From: JAMCUI01 sp964520615
GTDB lineage: Bacteria > Patescibacteriota > Microgenomatia > 2-02-FULL-39-11
Assembly: GCA_964520615.1 (NCBI GenBank)
Contig: CAZFNL010000088.1
Span: 1 to 35,608, forward strand
DNA: 35,608 nt
Direction: 5' to 3'
Part shown: positions 31,145 to 35,608 of the stretch, one piece after another
How positions within the stretch are numbered: position 1 is the stretch's first letter
How the letters are laid out: each line of letters starts with the position of its first letter
Notes under the pieces: generated by a model
What the model saw: the letters and a program-made list of their open reading frames with translations, nothing else
Database searches by the model: none
Told to the model about the DNA's origin: nothing
Translations under genes and position numbers: made by a program

Positions 31145-31168
31145 AAATGTTTTTGGATTAAAGATTTT

Positions 31169-31639
31169 ATGAGACACCAGGTTTTCGGCAAAAAATTCAA
31201 CCGGGACATAAAGGAGAGAAAAGCTCTTTTCAAGAGTCTTTTGACGGGACTTATTGATACCGGTACGATAAGGACCACTTTGCCCAAAGGAAAGGCAATA
31301 GTCAGGCTTGCCGACAAATTGGTATCACAGGTCAAAAGCGGCTCTCTCAGCCAGCTGTCACAGGTGACTGCATTTCTGGCAAAGAAAGATCTGGTTGATA
31401 AGCTGGTAAAAGATATTGCTCCCAGATTTACCGGCGTGACCGGCGGATATGTGCGTATGGTAAGGCTTGGCAAAAGGATAGGGGATGGCAGTGAGGAAGT
31501 TTCCCTTTCCTGGAGTCGCGAAGCGCTCAAAAAAGAAAAAGAAGAGACACCCAAGAAAGCGACCAAAAAAGAGGTAAAAAAAGAAACCAAAAAAAGCAAT
31601 AAAAAAGAAACGGTCACAAAGAAGGAAGCCAAAAAATGA
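31169..31639 (+). CDS. rplQ: Ribosomal protein L17 with Lys-rich tail
   Basis: 156 residues; the L17 core (MRHQVFGKKFNRDIKERKAL, TTLPKGKAIVRLADKLV, GGYVRMVRLGKRIGDGSEE) ends near residue 118. The last ~35 residues are Lys/Glu/Thr repeats (KKEVKKETKKSNKKE). Its stop overlaps the rplM start by 4 bases. Confidence 0.96.
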   Translation: MRHQVFGKKFNRDIKERKALFKSLLTGLIDTGTIRTTLPKGKAIVRLADKLVSQVKSGSLSQLSQVTAFLAKKDLVDKLVKDIAPRFTGVTGGYVRMVRLGKRIGDGSEEVSLSWSREALKKEKEETPKKATKKEVKKETKKSNKKETVTKKEAKK

Positions 31640-32061
31640 AATACACCAAAGCGACAAAAGCAAAAGATGTGAGACGCGCCTGGCATTTAGTTGATGTAGA
31701 CGGCAAAATACTGGGACGGGAGTCCACAAAGATTGCCCAGCTTCTTATAGGCAAAGGAAAACCCTATTTTGTCCCAAGCCTTGATTGTGGGGATTATGTA
31801 GTCATTATAAATGCGGCAAAAGTTGCCCTGACAGGCAAGAAGAAAGAGACCAAAGTCTATATGAGATTTTCAGGCTACCCCGGGGGACTAAAGACTAAGA
31901 CGTTTGCCGATGTACTTATAGAAAACCCGACCAGGATCATAAGGGAGTCAGTAGCCGGTATGTTGCCCCAGAATAAACTGAAAGATAAGATGCTCAAGAG
32001 GCTTTATATCTATGCCGATGCCAACCATCCGTATGCACAAAAGTTCAAAAGCGATAATTAA
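31636..32061 (+). CDS. rplM: Ribosomal protein L13
   Basis: 141 residues: RAWHLVDVDGKILGRESTKI, CGDYVVIINAAKVALTGKK, and GMLPQNKLKDKMLKRLYIYA. Full length. ATGA overlap with rplQ; rpsI follows 17 bases later, the standard pair. Confidence 0.97.
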   Translation: MKYTKATKAKDVRRAWHLVDVDGKILGRESTKIAQLLIGKGKPYFVPSLDCGDYVVIINAAKVALTGKKKETKVYMRFSGYPGGLKTKTFADVLIENPTRIIRESVAGMLPQNKLKDKMLKRLYIYADANHPYAQKFKSDN

Positions 32062-32078
32062 TATTTAGACATAAAATT

Positions 32079-32609
32079 ATGCCAAGAAAAAAGAAAGAAG
32101 AAAAAGTAGAAGTGAAGGAAAAAGACGCAAAAGTCAAAGAGACTGAAAAGGCAGTTGCCGCCAAAGGCACAAAGAAACAGACTTTTTATCAGGCTGTTGG
32201 CAGGAGAAAGGTCTCTACAGCCCGCGTCAGGCTATATGTTGTCAGTTCAGGCGAAATAGAAGTTGGCGGAGTAAAGCTGAAAAAGGGCGATATAGTCGTG
32301 AACAAAAGACCGGTTGATAAATATTTTCCTGGCGCTGTCTACCAGAAGTTATACCAAGCGCCTTTTGCCACTACAGAAAATGTCGGACGTTTTGCCGTAT
32401 CGGCTGTCATTGACGGCGGGGGTCTCTCCGGACAATTGGGTGCATTTGTACACGGAGTGTCCCGTGCTCTTCTTTTGGTTGACAGTGACAAATTCAGGCC
32501 CGTTCTCAAGAGCGCCGGTTTCCTGACACGTGATCCCAGAAGTAAGGAGAGAAGGAAAGCCGGATACGCGCAGAAAGCAAGGGCAAGGAAACAATCTCCG
32601 AAGAGGTAA
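32079..32609 (+). CDS. rpsI: Ribosomal protein S9 with charged N-terminal extension
   Basis: 176 residues against about 130. The first ~40 residues are Lys/Glu-rich. The core starts at YQAVGRRKVSTARVRLY and ends KARARKQSPKR, the basic tail that reaches the P-site tRNA. Last gene of the superoperon; no convincing terminator in the A/T-rich 32610-32700. Confidence 0.96.
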   Translation: MPRKKKEEKVEVKEKDAKVKETEKAVAAKGTKKQTFYQAVGRRKVSTARVRLYVVSSGEIEVGGVKLKKGDIVVNKRPVDKYFPGAVYQKLYQAPFATTENVGRFAVSAVIDGGGLSGQLGAFVHGVSRALLLVDSDKFRPVLKSAGFLTRDPRSKERRKAGYAQKARARKQSPKR

Positions 32610-32789
32610 ACTCCAAATAACAAAGAACAAAAAACAGAAAACAAAGACTTGATACTTTTTTGATTCTTAGTTTTCCGTCATACACGATATTTATTCGATA
32701 GTGGTATTATAGATTTGTGGAAAAAGTTGACTGGAAAAAACTTATTATCTTGACAGATAGGTCTATAATATTGCCAATGCCCGAGGGAT

Positions 32790-33302
32790 GTGAGAAAAAA
32801 GATTTTTCTTACCATCGGTGCATTTTTATTTCTTGCGACTATTTTCAGCTCTCCTTCGCAAAATCTCTCCACGAGCCAAAATATAGATTCTCCGACACCG
32901 GAAAATAGCATCAAAGGTGTCCAGAATACCGGGTTTATCCCAGTTCTTTCTCTGATTGCGACAATTGTTCCTACTGTTGCCTATGCTCCTTCGGCTACCC
33001 CGCAGCCGGTAGTTACAGTGGAGGTGACTGTAGTTTATTACCCTACAGCGACATCTATCCCGACAAGAGTTGTCTACCCGACACAAGTTGTTGCTTATCC
33101 CACCGCCGTCCCCACAACATCGTCAGGTTTGAGCAATGACAGCTGTTATACAAATGTTGATGGCAATCAGGTTCATTCTCCGGCATACTCTGATACCGTG
33201 CCGCAAGGGGCAATAGCCAGATGCGTTGACGGGACATACAGCTTTTCCCAGCACAGGCAGGGGACATGTTCCCATCACGGCGGTGTAGCCCAGTGGTTAT
33301 AA
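32790..33302 (+). CDS. Secreted protein with DUF3761 domain
   Basis: 170 residues with GTG start (32790; GAGGG just before it). Signal segment 4-20, a Pro/Thr/Val-rich spacer (~50-108), then the DUF3761 pattern: two motif regions CYTNVDGNQVHSP and GAIARCVDGTYSFSQHRQGT, ending CSHHGGVAQWL. Exported or surface protein of unknown function. TATAAT (32764-32769) is a likely -10 box without a good -35. Confidence 0.8.
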   Translation: MRKKIFLTIGAFLFLATIFSSPSQNLSTSQNIDSPTPENSIKGVQNTGFIPVLSLIATIVPTVAYAPSATPQPVVTVEVTVVYYPTATSIPTRVVYPTQVVAYPTAVPTTSSGLSNDSCYTNVDGNQVHSPAYSDTVPQGAIARCVDGTYSFSQHRQGTCSHHGGVAQWL

Positions 33303-33331
33303 GCGGTTTTTTGTTGGAAAAATTATAGAGC

Positions 33332-33360
33332 TTGACAAACAGTAAAGCAGTTTCTATTCT
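33332..33360 (+). promoter_or_regulatory. Promoter for the 33369 gene (leaderless)
   Basis: TTGACA (33332-33337) and TATTCT (33355-33360), 17 bases apart. Transcription would start at about 33367-33369, on the start codon. Confidence 0.7.
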
Positions 33361-33368
33361 TTTACTAT

Positions 33369-33848
33369 ATGATGGATGAGGAAACACAAGTAGATGAGGA
33401 AGCTACAAGGGTGGGGCATGAATTACGTTATCCTTCAAGAGTGGTTGAAATTCCGCATCCTGATGGAGTAGAACGGATGACTGTTACTCCGGTGGAATTG
33501 GATGAAGGAGATTATTTTGGAGCTATTTCCGCATCAGGGAAAGCGCAAACCCATAAGGGTGTTTATATTGTGGATGAAGGGGGAGGAAACGTGACACAAT
33601 ATTTTGTCCTATCAAACGATACGGTATTAAAGGTCGAAGGTCGTAGTTCTAGAGCAATGGATGAGGCTGCTTTTTTCGATCTTCCTGTAGCAGGCGAGAA
33701 AGTATCTGCGGAATTACGGATAGGTGCTAATATAAAGAGGATGAGTAAGACAGACGGAAGCCCCGGAATGCAGTCGGTTTTGCAGTTTACAGAAATGAAA
33801 CCAGTGGTATCAATGCCAGCTGCCGCACTTCCTAAGCCTATAGTATGA
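33369..33848 (+). CDS. Hypothetical acidic protein
   Basis: 159 residues, no signal peptide or membrane segment. The first ~15 residues are acidic (MMDEETQVDEEATRVG); the rest looks like an all-beta soluble domain (alternating hydrophobics, VERMTVTPVELDEGDYFGAI, VLKVEGRSSRAMDEAAFF), with a Pro/Ala-rich end. I recognise no family. A consensus promoter right before its ATG supports that it is real. Confidence 0.65.
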   Translation: MMDEETQVDEEATRVGHELRYPSRVVEIPHPDGVERMTVTPVELDEGDYFGAISASGKAQTHKGVYIVDEGGGNVTQYFVLSNDTVLKVEGRSSRAMDEAAFFDLPVAGEKVSAELRIGANIKRMSKTDGSPGMQSVLQFTEMKPVVSMPAAALPKPIV

Positions 33849-34164
33849 TAGTCCTATAGCTCTTCGGGATTTAGTATTGTCGATTTCCAGCAAGTCATCA
33901 AGATGGGGAAATTCTGATTAGAAATTTACGGGAGTGATTTTTTTCTTTTCCTGGGGTGATAAATCCCTCGTTTTTTGCTCCAATTCGTATGCAGTGTGCT
34001 TCTTGTCTTCCGAGGGCTGGAAATGTCTTCAGGTTGAATAAAATCCATCAAAGATTATATTGTGGATTATTATATACAGTAGATTTTATGTATTTTTACT
34101 GAAACTCTTTGACAGTTTTTTTGCTGATTGCATTACGGGATATTAGAAGTATAATTAGTCATCT
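33849..34164. other. 316-base region without a recognised gene
   Basis: A/T-rich. It has a CCTATAG direct repeat straddling the stop of the preceding gene, a weak GGG/CCC hairpin followed by CGTTTTTT (near 33954-33977) that might act as a terminator, and the promoter of the next gene at its right end. No ORF with codon structure, RNA gene or gene remnant was seen. Confidence 0.5.
34128..34155 (+). promoter_or_regulatory. Probable promoter for the zinc-ribbon gene
   Basis: Consensus TATAAT at 34150-34155, with TTGCAT (34128-34133) 16 bases upstream as a moderate -35. The start of transcription would fall within a few bases of the ATG at 34165, again a near-leaderless message. Confidence 0.5.
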
Positions 34165-34680
34165 ATGAGAGATTTTGACAGAAACGATAGAGGCAGAGGC
34201 GGCCGCAGGTTTGGCGATAGGTCCGGCAGGAGGGGTTTTGGCGCAGGAGACCGAATGATGCACAAAGCCATCTGTGCCAGTTGCGGCAGGGAGTGTGAAG
34301 TGCCTTTCCGCCCGAGCGCAGATCGTCCCGTATACTGCAGTGACTGTTTTGAGAAAAAGAGAAATGACGGAGAATATCAGGATAATCGTAACGGAAGGGA
34401 TTTTGGCGAAAGGCCGAGGTTTGAGGAAAGGCGGCAGAGGCCTTTTGAACCGGGCAACAGGGGAAACCGGGGACAGGATTTTTCGCAAATGACAGATCAA
34501 CTCAAAAGCCTGAATGTCAAACTGGACAAGATTATTAGCCTCCTTTTGCCAAAGGCAGAGACTGCTCTTCTGGTAAAGGATGAGGTGACAGCAATTGTCC
34601 ATGAGCCAAAAAAAGTAAAAGCCAAAGCATCAAAGAAAAAAGCTAAAGAGGAAATCCCCAAAAAAGAGGAAAATATCTAA
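34165..34680 (+). CDS. CxxC zinc-ribbon protein with Arg/Gly-rich flanks
   Basis: 171 residues. N-terminal RG-rich segment (DRNDRGRGGRRFGDRSGRRG), then a zinc ribbon at ~32-62: AICASCGRECEVPFRPS and RPVYCSDCF, two CxxC pairs about 18 residues apart. Another Arg/Gly-rich stretch, a short amphipathic helix (QLKSLNVKLDKIISLLLP) and a Lys-rich end follow. Proteins with this CxxC spacing and RG tails are common in CPR genomes; RNA binding is a plausible guess, not shown. Confidence 0.78.
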   Translation: MRDFDRNDRGRGGRRFGDRSGRRGFGAGDRMMHKAICASCGRECEVPFRPSADRPVYCSDCFEKKRNDGEYQDNRNGRDFGERPRFEERRQRPFEPGNRGNRGQDFSQMTDQLKSLNVKLDKIISLLLPKAETALLVKDEVTAIVHEPKKVKAKASKKKAKEEIPKKEENI

Positions 34681-34756
34681 TATTCAGTAACCCGCTTATT
34701 CTTCATAAAGAGCTAATTTCCCGGCAATATCCGGCAATTTTTGGTAACATTGAGTG

Positions 34757-34975
34757 ATGAAAGTAAATCTTTTGGTAAAAACAAAGGCAAGGGAAAACAG
34801 GGTACAAAAGGTTGACGGTACAAACTTTCAGGTCTTTGTCAAAGCGCCGCCTTTTGAGGGAAAAGCAAATAATCAGATTATCGAAGTGTTGTCTAAATAT
34901 TTCAATTGCAGGAAGTCAGATATAAATATCGTTTCGGGATTCAAATCCAAAAAGAAGGTTGTAGAGATTTATTAA
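34757..34975 (+). CDS. DUF167 (YggU-like) family protein
   Basis: 72 residues from ATG 34757 (a GTG at 34754 is in frame). TKARENRVQKVDG, VKAPPFEGKANNQIIEVLSK and IVSGFKSKKKVVEI match the DUF167 family of small alpha/beta proteins of unknown function. Upstream 34681-34756 has a short tandem CCGGCAAT repeat. Confidence 0.88.
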   Translation: MKVNLLVKTKARENRVQKVDGTNFQVFVKAPPFEGKANNQIIEVLSKYFNCRKSDINIVSGFKSKKKVVEIY

Positions 34976-35074
34976 TCCTAAAATGGGAATCTGTCTAATA
35001 ACTGAAAATGTGGAGAAATAATTAGAGACGGTTCTCGATTGAATAGGATATTGATAAAGTCCTTTTTCATTTAT

Positions 35075-35461
35075 TCACCTGCCTTCCAAGACCGATTTGA
35101 GTTTTTCCAGAGTTTCCATGGTGAAGGGATCTTTTATATTTCCGTTATCCACCCATTCGAAGTAGAGGAATTCTGTGCTGGTATTGTCGAATGGTCTATA
35201 TCTGTATCTGCAGTGATAATTTCGATCGTGCGAAATCCATTCAACCATCTTGTTTTTTTCTATCGCGGTTACAATAACCTTAAAAGAATCCCCTTTTCCA
35301 TTTCGCAGAATATAACGGGTGCCTTTTTGGACTGGCCACTCATTTGTTTTTTCATCAACGATCGAGTCTATCCACAGAGTCGAGTTGGGGGGGGTGACGG
35401 TAAATGTAAAAACTTCATCGACCGGTTTGTGTATGCAAACAGTCAATTTGTTATCCTTCAT
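35075..35461 (-). CDS. SRPBCC-superfamily (START-like) protein
   Basis: 128 residues from ATG 35461. N-terminal VCIHKPVDEVFTFTVTP and SFKVIVTAIEKNKMVEWISH fit the SRPBCC fold (hydrophobic ligand pocket; polyketide cyclase/AHSA1-like). The open frame continues 26 codons upstream but that part is the tRNA gene, so the internal ATG, 8 bases after the tRNA CCA, is the real start. Ligand unknown. Confidence 0.75.
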   Translation of the reverse strand: MKDNKLTVCIHKPVDEVFTFTVTPPNSTLWIDSIVDEKTNEWPVQKGTRYILRNGKGDSFKVIVTAIEKNKMVEWISHDRNYHCRYRYRPFDNTSTEFLYFEWVDNGNIKDPFTMETLEKLKSVLEGR

Positions 35462-35468
35462 ATCTTCC

Positions 35469-35545
35469 TGGTCGGAGAGGCGGGACTTGAACCCGCGACC
35501 CCACGCACCCCATGCGTGTGCGCTAGCCAACTGCGCCACTCTCCG
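35469..35545 (-). tRNA. tRNA-Pro (anticodon GGG)
   Basis: Cloverleaf read on the minus strand: acceptor CGGAGAG/CTCTCCG with discriminator A, D-arm GCGC-GCGC, anticodon stem CACGC/GCGTG with loop ATGGGGT (GGG at positions 34-36), T-arm GCGGG-TTCAAGT-CCCGC. The 3' CCA is encoded (35471-35469). GGG reads proline codons CCC and CCU. Confidence 0.95.
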
Positions 35546-35608
35546 AAATCTTTTTAGTCTTTTTTATCTTCTGATAATTTGTAACCAACAACTTACAATT
35601 TATCTTAA

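Noticed and set aside
32750..32769. TTGACA and TATAAT before the DUF3761 gene as a promoter pair
   Set aside because: Only 8 bases separate the two boxes, so they cannot work together; TATAAT may still be a -10 box alone.
35462..35539. N-terminal extension of the SRPBCC-like gene
   Set aside because: These codons are the tRNA-Pro gene read as protein (the familiar GAWGRGFKSRLSD-like artefact).
1..35608. CRISPR array, rRNA genes, transposase or integrase
   Set aside because: None seen: repeats present are too few and irregular for CRISPR, and no ORF has transposase or recombinase motifs.

Overview
The window looks like a chromosomal piece of a Candidate Phyla Radiation (Patescibacteria) bacterium, most likely of the Microgenomates type. 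Reasons: rpsE and rplO overlap by 4 bases, so there is no room for rpmD (L30), which CPR genomes are known to lack; S14 is the short zinc-ribbon form; genes are packed with overlaps; several promoters sit almost on the start codon; and a CxxC zinc-ribbon protein of a kind common in CPR is present. TGA is a normal stop (for example rplW, rplB, rpsE), so this is not a UGA-recoding lineage. The phylum is inferred from content, not from a tree.

Left part (1-13480), accessory and envelope genes. A structured repeat precedes cbiM, an orphan metal-ECF gene. A short membrane ORF and cbiM lie divergently from zur-znuABC, a zinc-uptake operon with two operator palindromes in its promoter. Next come a coiled-coil/C39-like secreted peptidase, a three-gene set (small YLDPGTGSY protein, methyltransferase, alkaline-phosphatase-superfamily membrane enzyme), a class A beta-lactamase-like protein, an ArsR regulator with a DUF302-glutaredoxin fusion, and a GT39-type glycosyltransferase lying between two direct copies of a repeat. 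The downstream copy is a 222-base element with perfect 12-base inverted ends that abuts the tuf promoter.

Middle and right (13491-32609), a fused str/S10/spc/alpha/L13-S9 superoperon: tuf, rpsJ, then a promoter-plus-terminator leader, then rplC-D-W-B, rpsS, rplV, rpsC, rplP, rpmC, rpsQ, rplN-X-E, rpsN, rpsH, rplF-R, rpsE, rplO, secY, adk, a UPF0200-like kinase, map, infA, rpmJ, rpsM-K-D, rpoA, rplQ, rplM, rpsI. The set supplies ribosomal proteins, the RNA polymerase alpha subunit, the Sec channel and N-terminal methionine removal.

The most unusual signal is in the spacers of this superoperon. At least seven spacers carry a second, partial copy of the end of a neighbouring gene, usually displaced by about 68-76 bases: 3' ends of rpsJ, rplC, rpsN, rpsH and rplF, and 5' ends of adk and map. 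Some are nearly identical to the intact gene; those of rplC and map are diverged, partly by synonymous and conservative changes, as if they came from a different functional allele. They look like scars of repeated insertion, duplication or gene replacement.

Right end (32610-35608): small secreted or hypothetical genes with near-leaderless promoters, a zinc-ribbon protein, a DUF167 protein, an SRPBCC-like protein and tRNA-Pro(GGG).
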